From positions 38,952-79,967 of the forward strand of contig JAFEEY010000032.1 of NCBI GenBank assembly GCA_018240865.1: 41,016 nucleotides of DNA. The letters are read 5' to 3'. Of the stretch, positions 25,634 through 33,565 are shown piece after piece (positions within the stretch are counted from its first letter, which is position 1; the number at the start of each line of letters is the position of its first letter). Made by a program: the position numbers and the translations under genes. Under the pieces are notes generated by a model that made no database searches, had not been told where the DNA came from, and worked only from the letters and a program-made list of their open reading frames with translations. This stretch comes from Pseudomonadota bacterium (GTDB lineage Bacteria; Pseudomonadota; Alphaproteobacteria; Sphingomonadales; Sphingomonadaceae).

Positions 25634-26062
25634 CTAAATCATCCTACTGACCGCTCCTCCAACCGGTGGCTCATTCCTGGACGAAACTGCTTCGTCGGAG
25701 AGAGGCATGTCGATCGTCACCCCTTCAGCGCCGTCCAGAGGGTTGCCTCGAAGCATCCAGGCCTGCGGCGTGATCAAGCGCGCCCAATCGGCAAAGGAGG
25801 GGATCGAGCCCAGGTCTTCGCGTACGTGCTGTTCGCCGACCAGACGCACCGGAACGACCCGGCCATCGGCATTGACGAGGGTCTCGCCGAAGATCGCCTC
25901 CAGCATGAATATCCCCTCGGCATGGTGCCGCAGCGCGCGGTGCCGTGGGTCTGCCAGGATTGCCTTGGACTGGTCGAACCACTGGTGCAGCGGGAGATAG
26001 TCATCGACCGTGCCGCCCCATTTCCGGACCGAAGAGAGGGCGTGGTAGTAGCAGTGGGCCAT
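25634..26062 (-). CDS. DUF6915 protein
   Basis: 142 residues from the ATG at 26062. The N-terminus MAHCYYHALSSVRKWGGTVD, the middle HQWFDQSKAILADPRHRALR and HHAEGIFMLEAIFG, and WVGEQHVRED-like VGEQHVREDLGSIPSFADW match the family I know as DUF6915, widespread in alphaproteobacterial plasmids and phages. Several conserved His and Asp residues (RHRALRHHAEG) could bind a metal, as in HD-type folds, but this is not shown. It starts 10 nt after the DUF6878 gene and is the second gene of that pair. The C-terminal 30 residues are less ordered. Confidence 0.75.
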   Translation of the reverse strand: MAHCYYHALSSVRKWGGTVDDYLPLHQWFDQSKAILADPRHRALRHHAEGIFMLEAIFGETLVNADGRVVPVRLVGEQHVREDLGSIPSFADWARLITPQAWMLRGNPLDGAEGVTIDMPLSDEAVSSRNEPPVGGAVSRMI

Positions 26063-26072
26063 GCCGGGTCTC

Positions 26073-26534
26073 CTAGAGCTCGGTCGAGTGATCATCGGTC
26101 GCGGTGAAACGCAGGCTGCAGTCGAGCACGAAGGTCGCTTCAGCCACATCGATCACCAATTCGCCGCAGGCACCGTCGTTGATCTCCCAGCCAGGATGGT
26201 GACGTTCGAGCGCCAGGTAGGTCAGCTGTTCGAGTGCCTGCCCGAGTGATTGCGGCTCTCTGGAACCGGTACGATCAACGCTGTCTGCTTCGCCTTCCAT
26301 GAGGGAGACTTCCGGGCACGGGATCCCCGCGCCGGCTGCATCGAGGCATGCACATTCTTCAACGGCACCGCTGTCGCCGCAGCCGTCAAAGCGGATCTCG
26401 ACACGGGCGATGCCGGCATCCTGCAAGCGCGGAAGAATGGCGACCTTGAGCTGCTGAATCTCTTCAGCAACCTGCATCTGCCGCTCGGCCTGGCGAACGG
26501 CAAAGTCGGCCATCACGGCCTCGATATCGATCAT
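26073..26534 (-). CDS. DUF6878 protein
   Basis: 153 residues starting MIDIEAVMADFAVRQAERQM. A helical N-terminal part (residues 1-45) is followed by an alpha/beta domain with the family pattern VEIRFDGCGDSGAVEECACL and, near the end, ERHHPGWEINDGACGELVID and RFTATDDHSTEL. I know this as DUF6878; no activity is known to me. The conserved acidic and His residues suggest a binding site. An AGGAGG site precedes the start and lies at the end of a hairpin-forming leader. It is co-transcribed with the DUF6915 gene. Confidence 0.76.
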   Translation of the reverse strand: MIDIEAVMADFAVRQAERQMQVAEEIQQLKVAILPRLQDAGIARVEIRFDGCGDSGAVEECACLDAAGAGIPCPEVSLMEGEADSVDRTGSREPQSLGQALEQLTYLALERHHPGWEINDGACGELVIDVAEATFVLDCSLRFTATDDHSTEL

Positions 26535-26543
26535 GGAATACCT

Positions 26544-26589
26544 CCTGTAGAAAGGAGCCATCGACCATTCGCTGGCTCCAAACCACAGG
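26544..26589 (-). promoter_or_regulatory. Leader hairpin pairing with the Shine-Dalgarno sequence
   Basis: Minus-strand transcript: CCTGT-5 nt-GGAGCCA-12 nt-TGGCTCC-5 nt-ACAGG, two stacked stems separated by a symmetric 5/5 internal loop. The last arm is part of the ACAGGAGG ribosome site of the DUF6878 gene. It shares the GAGCCA/TGGCTC arms and a loop with GGTCGATG with the leader of the parB-like gene. Confidence 0.58.
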
Positions 26590-26656
26590 CGCGCGCCTTT
26601 CCTCTGACGGACGACGCCAGCGCCGACGCGGCGCTGGCGCGAGGACTGGCATGACC

Positions 26657-27610
26657 TCAGTCAGTGGCTGCCGAAGTGCTCTTCGGATTGGTCCCAAGGG
26701 GCCCGCGCCGATCGACCACGGTGATCCGCCGGGCCTTGGCTTCGATGACCAGACGTTCGAGCACGCCATTGCCTGGAAAGGCGATGACGTAGCGCGGATC
26801 GAGGGAGAGCATCCGCTCGTTGCGCTTGAAGCCAGCACGAGCGCCCAGCCGCATGTCGAGCGAGAACGTGACCTGCGGGATGCTGCGGCGTTCCGCCCAG
26901 CTCGATGCCAGGCGGTCGACGCCCTTCGTGTCGCCGCCATGGATGAGCACCATGTCGGGCACGCGGTCGCGGACCTTGTCGAGCGTTGCCCATACGTTGT
27001 TGCCGAAGGTCAGTGCATCGTCCTCGGTCGCATGGCGGGTGCGTCCGCCAGCGAAGACGACCGGCGTTCCTTCGGGCACGGCTGCACGGCGTTTGGCCTC
27101 GGCACGGGCACGCAGGAAATCGCGACCTTCGACGAGCGCAGAAGTCATCATGGCGCTGTGATTGAAGCGCGAACTGGAGACCGGCTTCCAGGAGGAACCA
27201 AACTCATTGAGGTACAGGGCTGCTGCGACTTCGCGCATCTCTTCGAGCGCCAGCATCGCACTTTCGGCGCACTGCGCCCGCTCGACCTGGGTCTCAAGGT
27301 CATGGGTGTGAACCTCGGATCCATCGGCCGTAGCAATCAGCGCGCGGACCTCGTCGGTCGCCCGGTCAAGGGCCGTCGATTTGCGTTCCGCCGAGCGGTG
27401 AAAGATGTTGACGAAGGCCCAGCCAAGATCCTCGGCGTCGGCTTCAAGAGCGGTCCCGGACACCATGGCGAAAAGATCGGACCAGACCGCTTCGAGGGTT
27501 TGGACAACCGCCTCCCGGACCGGGAAATCGCTGGTCGATACGGGTGCGGGTCCAATCGAGAAGCCGGCGAGATCGAGCCCGGCGAGTTGATCGGCGAATG
27601 ACGTGTGCAT
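26657..27610 (-). CDS. DUF2493 (SLOG-fold) protein
   Basis: 317 residues from the ATG at 27610. The N-terminal 190 residues are helical with no family I recognise. The C-terminal 125 residues are a DUF2493/SLOG-like Rossmann domain: VVFAGGRTRHATEDDALTFG, DMVLIHGGDTKGVDRLASSW, the ERMLSLDPRYVIAFPG region. SLOG domains bind nucleotides or nucleotide-derived ligands, and some members act in defence or as sensors. Such genes are common in the maintenance region of sphingomonad plasmids. It has its own hairpin leader and strong AGGAGG site. Confidence 0.82.
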   Translation of the reverse strand: MHTSFADQLAGLDLAGFSIGPAPVSTSDFPVREAVVQTLEAVWSDLFAMVSGTALEADAEDLGWAFVNIFHRSAERKSTALDRATDEVRALIATADGSEVHTHDLETQVERAQCAESAMLALEEMREVAAALYLNEFGSSWKPVSSSRFNHSAMMTSALVEGRDFLRARAEAKRRAAVPEGTPVVFAGGRTRHATEDDALTFGNNVWATLDKVRDRVPDMVLIHGGDTKGVDRLASSWAERRSIPQVTFSLDMRLGARAGFKRNERMLSLDPRYVIAFPGNGVLERLVIEAKARRITVVDRRGPLGTNPKSTSAATD

Positions 27611-27621
27611 GGGGAAGTCCT

Positions 27622-27680
27622 CCTGACTGGCGTGAGGCCGACGCACCCGTTCATGGCTGCACCAGCGAGAGCCCGTCAGG
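27622..27680 (-). promoter_or_regulatory. Leader hairpin pairing with the Shine-Dalgarno sequence
   Basis: Minus-strand transcript: CCTGACgGGC ... GCCaGTCAGG, two short helices (6 and 3 bp) separated by a single mismatch. The 3' arm overlaps the TCAGGAGG ribosome site of the DUF2493 gene. The loop is long (about 40 nt) and less ordered than in the other copies. Confidence 0.45.
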
Positions 27681-27914
27681 GCCAGCTTCAGGCAGGATTT
27701 GCGCACCCGTCAGGGGGAACCCGGCTTGGCGGGCTGGCGCGGGCAGGCCTTGAGCCCGAAGGGCCAAGGCCAACACGGGCCCGCTTAGCCCGGGTTGCGC
27801 AAGACTGGCTGCTGGCCCAGGGCCTCTCTCGCATGGCGACGGACCATGAGCGGCTGGCAAAGCTCAGTCAGGGATATCGACCCAAAGCGCTGCGCCCCGC
27901 GCAACTCGCAGAGC
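27681..27914. other. Gap with no convincing gene
   Basis: Together with the leader at 27622 this makes about 300 bp without a gene. A plus-strand frame from 27605 to 28153 is open but Arg/Pro-rich, unusual in composition and runs antisense into the next gene, so I do not call it. No terminator seen. Confidence 0.4.
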
Positions 27915-28337
27915 TCACGCTGCGCGCTTGGTGTAGACCCCCTCGCCATTCGACATGTGCCCGCGGCAATCGTAGTCGCCGAACAGGGCATCGAAGCGGG
28001 ATGCGATCTGGGACAGCCAGCGCTGTGCCCGCGGTGACCGAGCCGTGCGCCTATCGGCGTCCCAATAGGCCCCATCATCGCGTTCGACGATCCAGACGGC
28101 AACCAGCCCGCCATAGACCGACACGCCGAAATCCGCATAGGCATTGCGCATGAGGATCCGGTCCTCCCTTCCGCGCCAGCCGTCATGCGGGATCAGCGAC
28201 GGGAAGGCTTCGGCGGCCCGCTCGCACAGCTCGTCACGCAGCCATTCGTATTCGAATTCCCAGTCGTCCTCGGCTTCGACCTCAAGCACTGTGAAGGCGA
28301 CGATTGCGCCGCTGGGATAGCTGACTGATCGGCCCAT
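27915..28337 (-). CDS. Hypothetical acidic protein co-transcribed with ardC
   Basis: 140 residues, rich in Asp, Glu and aromatic residues. The first half reads as a small alpha/beta domain (IVAFTVLEVEAEDDWEFEYE, then WLRDELCERAAEAFPSL), the second as strands with YADFGVSVYGGLVAVWIVER and a terminal helix (QRWLSQIASRFDALFGDY). It starts 11 nt after the ardC stop and so belongs to the same transcript. The acidic, negatively charged surface is reminiscent of DNA-mimic antirestriction proteins, but that is only a suggestion. No family recognised. Confidence 0.66.
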   Translation of the reverse strand: MGRSVSYPSGAIVAFTVLEVEAEDDWEFEYEWLRDELCERAAEAFPSLIPHDGWRGREDRILMRNAYADFGVSVYGGLVAVWIVERDDGAYWDADRRTARSPRAQRWLSQIASRFDALFGDYDCRGHMSNGEGVYTKRAA

Positions 28338-28348
28338 GGCATGCTCCC

Positions 28349-29290
28349 TCAGGCCGCAAGCGCAGCGTCGTCTGACGCGTCGTCAAACTGGCCAGGGGTG
28401 ACCCTCCCGCCGAGCTTGAGCAGCAGGCTCGCGGCTTCTTCGGCCTTGGCTGCAGCGGTCAGGATGGCGCGGTCATCGTCTTTCAGAAGCTTGAGCCAAT
28501 GCTCGATATAGCTTGCGTGGCTGTCGAGGTGCGTGACCGGCAGCCCCAGCTCGGCGCCGAGCATGGCGCTCGAAAGTTCGGCGACAAGTTCCTCGGCGGC
28601 ATAGGCTGCCGTTCCGAAACGGTTTTTGAGATCCCGTCCCAAGCGGCTGGCATGGCCGGTCCAGTGCGACAGTTCGTGGGCGAGCGTGGCGTAGTAGTGA
28701 TCGAAACCGTTGAACAGGCTGGCCGGCGGCATCGTGACGCGATCCGCAGTCGGCTCGTAATAGGCCTCGCAGCCCTGATGGCGCAGGTTGACGGGGATGG
28801 CAGCAAAGAAGGCGTCGAGCTCGTCCTCGCGGCCTTCCGGCTCGACCAGTTCCAGCGTTGCGGCCGGATGGAAGCGCTCGTGCAGACCTTCCACCTGATC
28901 GGCGTTGAACACCGGATAGGCTTTCAGCAGCCGGCGGGCCTCGTCAGTCCTTTCGCCGGTATCGGGCGCTTCCACTTCTTTGGTGTAGCTCTTGTAGAAG
29001 ATCGCGATGGTCGACTTCTCACCCTTGCGGACCTGCGCGCCAAGCGATTTGGCCTGGTTGTAGGTCATCCAAAACGGCGAGGCGTAGCCGCACATGTCAG
29101 CGACCATCCAGAGCCAGAACACGTTCATACCCCGGTACGGAATTCCGCAGGCCCGCAAGGGCCGGGAGACCGGGACACCGCGCCACGGCTTGATCCACGG
29201 CTTCGTGCCTGCTTCCAGACGGGTGATGATTTCCTGGGTGATACGGGTGGCGGGCGACAGGCCGCCGCCCTGCTCCTTGCGATAGGCCAT
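28349..29290 (-). CDS. ardC: ArdC-type antirestriction protein
   Basis: 313 residues. The N-terminal ssDNA-binding domain (ArdcN/DUF1738) shows ITQEIITRLEAGTKPWIKPW and YRGMNVFWLWMVADMCGY, then PFWMTYNQAKSLGAQVRKGE and IAIFYK. The C-terminal zincin-like metalloprotease domain has HELSHWTGH with the HExxH motif and a downstream AAEELVAELSSAML glutamate. ArdC proteins protect incoming conjugative DNA against type I and II restriction during establishment. I chose the ATG at 29290 (AGGAG site); the 117 residues upstream in the frame are shadow. It precedes the 27915-28337 gene in one operon. Confidence 0.93.
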   Translation of the reverse strand: MAYRKEQGGGLSPATRITQEIITRLEAGTKPWIKPWRGVPVSRPLRACGIPYRGMNVFWLWMVADMCGYASPFWMTYNQAKSLGAQVRKGEKSTIAIFYKSYTKEVEAPDTGERTDEARRLLKAYPVFNADQVEGLHERFHPAATLELVEPEGREDELDAFFAAIPVNLRHQGCEAYYEPTADRVTMPPASLFNGFDHYYATLAHELSHWTGHASRLGRDLKNRFGTAAYAAEELVAELSSAMLGAELGLPVTHLDSHASYIEHWLKLLKDDDRAILTAAAKAEEAASLLLKLGGRVTPGQFDDASDDAALAA

Positions 29291-29380
29291 GATGGTTCTC
29301 CTGATTGAGGCATCTGGACAGTCGGCGACGTGTTCGCCGGTCAGTGCCACACGTTCACGGGCCCCCTCTGCTCTTCTTCC

Positions 29381-29422
29381 AAAAAGGAAGCGGCCCTCCG
29401 GCGTGAGCCGAAGGACCGCTTC
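29381..29422 (-). terminator. Rho-independent terminator of the parB-like gene
   Basis: In the minus-strand transcript a 15-bp stem with two G-U wobbles (GAAGCGGUCCUUCGG / CCGGAGGGCCGCUUC, 6-nt loop) is followed by CTTTTT. The two mismatches on the plus strand become wobble pairs only on the minus strand, which supports its use in that direction. Confidence 0.78.
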
Positions 29423-29459
29423 TCTTGGGTCACGAGTGGCCTTGCCTGTCAGGAGGAGG

Positions 29460-31448
29460 TCAGGCGGCCAGCTCGCGGGGAGGCTGATGTTCGTTGTCGA
29501 AACCTGGCTCGGCGTCAGTGGCGTCAATCTCCGGCTCGCCAGCCTCTGGCGTAGCGGAAGTGAAGCGCATGACCTCAGGCACCCAGGCCAGAGCCTTCTC
29601 GCGTACTTCGACTTCGGTGATGTAGGTGCCGGCGAAGACACGCTCGGCGCTCATCGCGAGATCACCCTTCTTGACCGAGGCAAAGCGCGAGGAAAGCTCG
29701 AGACCGCCAACATCGGTCAGCGCGTCGAGGATCACCTGCTTCGGCACCCGGTCAAAGTAGTTGGCCGCAGTCGGTCTCCACCATTGCGCCATGTCGATGC
29801 CGATCAGGCTGCCAAGGTGATCCTGGAACGGCAACTGACGCTCGCCCGTCATGTTGAGGCTCGCCTCGAGCGACCGGGCGACGACATAGCCAAGCCATGC
29901 GGCGCGGCTGTCATCGGACAGCGCGCGAAACAGGTCGAAGCGGGCAGTCGCATCGGTGCCCGCACGCCAGCTTTCGTCGAGACTGGACCTGAGCTCGGCA
30001 AGCGCGCTGCTCGCCGGAGCATCCTTGGCTTCGAAGCCGATGATCGGCCCTGCCGGAACAGGCGCGCGCAGCGTGGTGGCAGCCCGCGTCCGCCAGTCGT
30101 GCGTGTCGGCATCCGCCAGACTGAAGACCATAACGTCGAGCGCAAGCCCGGGGTCAGAGGCAACATGCAGTGCCAGGACATCACGGCGCTGCATGGCCAG
30201 CTCGTCCACCAGGCGCTTGGACAAGGTGGTCCGGCGCTTGTCCGACCCATCTTCCGTCGGAACGACTTCGATCCCGCTATCGGCTTCGGCAGGTTCAGTC
30301 TTTCGCTCGCCGTAGAACACGGGTTGGAGAACCGGCGTGCCATCGCGCGAGAGGACCAGGATCATCCCCGCCTCGGCCTTGAGGTCAGCCGCTATGACTG
30401 GCGGGCGGGCGCGGATTTCCTGGCATTCGTGTTCGATCGCTTCGATGGCCGCTTCGGCCGCAGCCACAGCCTCCGCGGCGCTGTCCTCGTCTTCGAGGAT
30501 CGCCGCATGCTCGTCATAGGAAGCATCGAGTTCGTCGAGCCTCGCCAATTCCGCTTCGGTCAGCGGCGCCGGTTCGGCAGGAAGCCGGACCAGCCCTTCG
30601 ACCAGATCATGGCTGGCATAGGGATCGAGCGTGGGCTTGACCCAGGCGAGACCCTGTTCGGCTGCGAGCACCTTCGCCTGTTCTTCCATCTTCGCCGCCG
30701 CGAGGCTCTCGAGCAAGGCGACATCGACCCAGGATTCGCTGTTATCGTCGTCGAACAGTTCGCGCTCGATTCGGCCGCCGGCGGCAATGTAGGCGTCGCG
30801 GCCGACAAGGCGGGCACGGGGATCGCTGCCCCGGACGGTCCCGGATAGGACCATTCGCCGAATACTGTCGGGATTGGGCGCATAGTAGGCCGATGAAACC
30901 TGCTCAAATACGCGGGTCTGGATCTCCTGGTCCGAGGTCGCGCCAAAGGCTTTGGCGATGTCGAGAGTGATCTGGCCTGAGGCAAGAGCCTCGAACACGA
31001 CCGGCGCAAGCGTCGCGAGACGCAGCCGGCCCTCGACGAAGCGGACGGTCAGGCCGAAGCGGCGCGCAACATCCTCAACAGTCGCACCGCCTGCCACGAG
31101 CGCGGCAAAGGCCTGGGCCTCATCGGCTGGGTTCATGGCGAGGCGATGAAAGTTTTCTGCGAGGCTGGTCTCGACCGCGACTTCGGCGCTGTCCTCGAGC
31201 ACGAGGCACGTGACTTCGTGATCGCGGGCGAGGATCTTGTCGTAAGCGAGCGCCAGCATCGCGCGGCGGCGGCGTTCGCCGGCTTCGACCTCGAACTTAC
31301 CCTTCGCGGCCGGCCAGACGATCAGGTTCTGCAGCAGCCCATGGGCTGCGATGCTGGCCTTGAGCTCGGCATCGGCAGCGGGGTCACTGTGACGGCGGAC
31401 ATTGCGGGGAGACTGGACGAGCTTGTTCAGCGGGATCGACTTGATCAT
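29460..31448 (-). CDS. Large ParB/RepB/Spo0J-family protein
   Basis: 662 residues from the ATG at 31448. The N-terminal ParB/Srx domain is clear: IPLNKLVQSPRNVRRHSD, ASIAAHGLLQNLIVWP, then EAGERRRRAMLAL, and the helix-turn-helix region TVEDVARRFGLTVRFVEGRL. The GERR motif binds CTP in ParB proteins. The remaining 450 residues, partly Ala/Glu-rich coiled coil near 300-380, do not match the small centromere ParB. This longer type is common on sphingomonad plasmids. No parA lies in the window, so a role in segregation is not supported; a regulatory or nuclease-like role (as in KorB or Osa-type proteins) is possible. It has a hairpin leader and its own terminator. Confidence 0.88.
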   Translation of the reverse strand: MIKSIPLNKLVQSPRNVRRHSDPAADAELKASIAAHGLLQNLIVWPAAKGKFEVEAGERRRRAMLALAYDKILARDHEVTCLVLEDSAEVAVETSLAENFHRLAMNPADEAQAFAALVAGGATVEDVARRFGLTVRFVEGRLRLATLAPVVFEALASGQITLDIAKAFGATSDQEIQTRVFEQVSSAYYAPNPDSIRRMVLSGTVRGSDPRARLVGRDAYIAAGGRIERELFDDDNSESWVDVALLESLAAAKMEEQAKVLAAEQGLAWVKPTLDPYASHDLVEGLVRLPAEPAPLTEAELARLDELDASYDEHAAILEDEDSAAEAVAAAEAAIEAIEHECQEIRARPPVIAADLKAEAGMILVLSRDGTPVLQPVFYGERKTEPAEADSGIEVVPTEDGSDKRRTTLSKRLVDELAMQRRDVLALHVASDPGLALDVMVFSLADADTHDWRTRAATTLRAPVPAGPIIGFEAKDAPASSALAELRSSLDESWRAGTDATARFDLFRALSDDSRAAWLGYVVARSLEASLNMTGERQLPFQDHLGSLIGIDMAQWWRPTAANYFDRVPKQVILDALTDVGGLELSSRFASVKKGDLAMSAERVFAGTYITEVEVREKALAWVPEVMRFTSATPEAGEPEIDATDAEPGFDNEHQPPRELAA

Positions 31449-31458
31449 GGGACACACT

Positions 31459-31511
31459 CCTGACTGTGAGCCAGGTGCATCGACCATCGACGCCCATTTG
31501 GCTCAATCAGG
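31459..31511 (-). promoter_or_regulatory. Leader hairpin pairing with the Shine-Dalgarno sequence
   Basis: Minus-strand transcript: CCTGA-2 nt-GAGCCA-25 nt-TGGCTC-4 nt-TCAGG, with the last arm part of the TCAGGAG ribosome site of the parB-like gene. Same design and partly the same sequence as the leader at 26544. Confidence 0.52.
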
Positions 31512-31939
31512 GCAAAGCCCCCTCCCCTCTGATGCGTTCGTAGCAGATCTGCTTATATGCGCTGGCCAATGACGGACGACTATCCTTGCGGACTGTCCGG
31601 ACAGGCAGCTTCTAGCTGCAGAAATGGAACAACTGACGTTGGGACGCGTCGTCGCTGGCTTTCGGGGGCGACCCTTCCTAGGCATTAAGTCGCCGATATT
31701 GCAGCCCCAAGCGCAGACCGTCGGCTATCGAGCGGCAGGCCCCCGAATGTCCACTAATTGACCGACAGTTTTCAGGGCGCAACGCCAGCGAAGCTGACTT
31801 TGATCGCGCGACTTGCCATCTTACAGACGCGTGGTGAGGTCTATATCTGCGCTGTCCGGGACGCCGCGACGATCTAGCGATCACGCGCAAACGCACTTGA
31901 TACCGCACGGGCAACCGATCCCAGAAGCCGTCAGCGTGA
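31512..31939. other. Gene-free junction between maintenance region and defence island
   Basis: Over 400 bp with stop codons in all frames at short intervals and no RNA gene or terminator that I can support. It probably holds the promoter of the parB-like gene. It separates the sphingomonad maintenance genes from the defence genes, and may be an insertion junction; no direct repeats or att-like sequence was found. Confidence 0.45.
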
Positions 31940-33460
31940 TTAGGTAGGAAGGTCTTGCGGTTCGGGCTTTGACGGGACGGCGGCAACGAGCTTCGCCCGC
32001 TCCTTGGCGTCCCGCGCCCTATTGAGATCTTCCGTCGCCTCGACAGATTGAACATAGACCGCGACATAGTCGGCCGGCAGCCCATGCTCGGCGCAACCAG
32101 CCAGAACGAAGTCCTTATACCAAGTATAGGGCGCGAGGCTGTCGTCGATCGCGTTCGGGCTGGCGAGGTACGTCAGAACCTTCTGCCGTCGGCCTTGGTC
32201 ATTGATGACCGTGACCGTCGCATGCTCATAGCCGTTGCCGACACCCTCGGCCTTGTCGAGTGTCGGGCGTTCGGCGGGGTCAAAGGCAAAAAGGACCCCC
32301 ATCACGCCCTGGTCATCGTCGGTGGCAAAAGCGTTGCACTTCCCCGACTGGTCCTTGCTCCGCTTATGGAAGCGTAGCGCGTGGCCCGGCAGCTTCGCTA
32401 TGCCAAGCGGCTTGCAACTCGGCATCCGCTCGCGCAGTCGGGCGGTCAACATGTTGGACCCGTATGCGAAATAGACGACGGGTTCCGGCGGCCCAGGCTC
32501 CGCTTCCGGCAGCGGCTTGATCGGTGGATCACCCGCCTTCATGATCGTTCGCAGCGGCACCGTCATAATGCTGTGCTCGTGCGTGTATCTGCCCTCTCGC
32601 ATGATGATCGGACGCGCAGCTTCTGAGTCGAGGATCGGGACAGGCCTGCCGGTCCAGTCGCACCCAGTACAGGTCGGCCGCTCCCAGAGGGTGCCGGGCG
32701 CGGCACTATTCTCGCCTTGCTCGGGCTCGAGATGAGGCGATCCACATTTCGGGCATTCCTCGGGCACTCCTCGCAGCGCTCGCAGAATCTGCGTCATCGC
32801 CATGGTCACGGCCTGCTGCGTCAACGCATGCGCCATATCCGCGTCGAGCCATGTCGCCGATTTGGCGTGTGTCAGCCAGTTTGTGAAGGTCCAGGCGGAT
32901 TCAAGCGTCTGCTTGATCGCGCCCCGACGCTCCTTGTTCGTCTCGCTCGGAAGGAGGTCGTTAATGATGATGTCGACCCAAGCGCGAAAATTTGCGCGTT
33001 GCGGCGGTGCCTCGGTCCAGACCGCTGCATCTTGCGCCGCGCCAATTAGTGCAAGCAGGGTCTCGCGGCACCGTACTCCGACGGTCTGGTAATCCGCGAG
33101 ATTGTGTGCCTGTGTCATCGCGGCGCCGACGTCTTCCATCTTTTCAAGGACGGGCTCGAACTGGAGAATGCGGAGATCATTCACCTGCTGCTTTTCCGTT
33201 CGCGGGATTCGCAGCATCAGGCCGATGTGGAATGTGAGCGCTAGATCCATGTTCGGAAACTGCGCCTGCGAGTAAAGGTTCGTGCCGCCCGTAATGATCC
33301 ACCAGCGATCTTTGTTGGTGTGAACGTCCCAAACGTCATGGCGGGTGTTCAGGACGGCTTCGGAATAGACCTTCTGCAGGAAAGTGACCTGGAGATCGGG
33401 CGCCTGCCACTCGAAATATTCCCGTACTTCCTCGGTTTCGGCTTCTGTCGCTTTCAGCAT
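31940..33460 (-). CDS. Zinc-ribbon/gamma-glutamylcyclotransferase-like fusion protein
   Basis: 506 residues with a C-terminal gamma-glutamylcyclotransferase-like (GGCT/AIG2) domain from about 327: VVYFAYGSNMLTARLRERMP (YGSN glycine-rich loop, 332-336) and a Glu in LDKAEGVGNGYEHA (Glu405) at the position of the catalytic acid. Before it are two CxxC pairs (C236/C239 in ECPKCGS, C264/C267 in CTGCDWTG), a zinc ribbon. Residues 1-230 form a separate part I do not recognise, with WDVHTNKDRWWIITGGTNLY and a mostly helical 120-230 stretch. Its place next to Qat and the fusion suggest a defence effector or sensor, by inference. The ATG at 33460 follows a G-rich site. Confidence 0.75.
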   Translation of the reverse strand: MLKATEAETEEVREYFEWQAPDLQVTFLQKVYSEAVLNTRHDVWDVHTNKDRWWIITGGTNLYSQAQFPNMDLALTFHIGLMLRIPRTEKQQVNDLRILQFEPVLEKMEDVGAAMTQAHNLADYQTVGVRCRETLLALIGAAQDAAVWTEAPPQRANFRAWVDIIINDLLPSETNKERRGAIKQTLESAWTFTNWLTHAKSATWLDADMAHALTQQAVTMAMTQILRALRGVPEECPKCGSPHLEPEQGENSAAPGTLWERPTCTGCDWTGRPVPILDSEAARPIIMREGRYTHEHSIMTVPLRTIMKAGDPPIKPLPEAEPGPPEPVVYFAYGSNMLTARLRERMPSCKPLGIAKLPGHALRFHKRSKDQSGKCNAFATDDDQGVMGVLFAFDPAERPTLDKAEGVGNGYEHATVTVINDQGRRQKVLTYLASPNAIDDSLAPYTWYKDFVLAGCAEHGLPADYVAVYVQSVEATEDLNRARDAKERAKLVAAVPSKPEPQDLPT

Positions 33461-33565
33461 GGTCGCCCCCTACGATGACTTATGGCGCCACTCCGCACAA
33501 AATTGCGCATGCGCAGAAATTGCCAAGGATTACTTGTTTACTAGCATTCGCGAAGGAATGCGAAA

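Noticed and set aside
27605..28153. 182-residue plus-strand frame over the 27.7-27.9 kb gap
   Set aside because: Arg/Pro/Ala-rich, starts on the DUF2493 start codon and runs antisense into the next gene; no ribosome site.
29289..30848. 519-residue plus-strand frame antisense to the parB-like gene
   Set aside because: Composition of an antisense frame, and it spans the terminator and gene end on the other strand.
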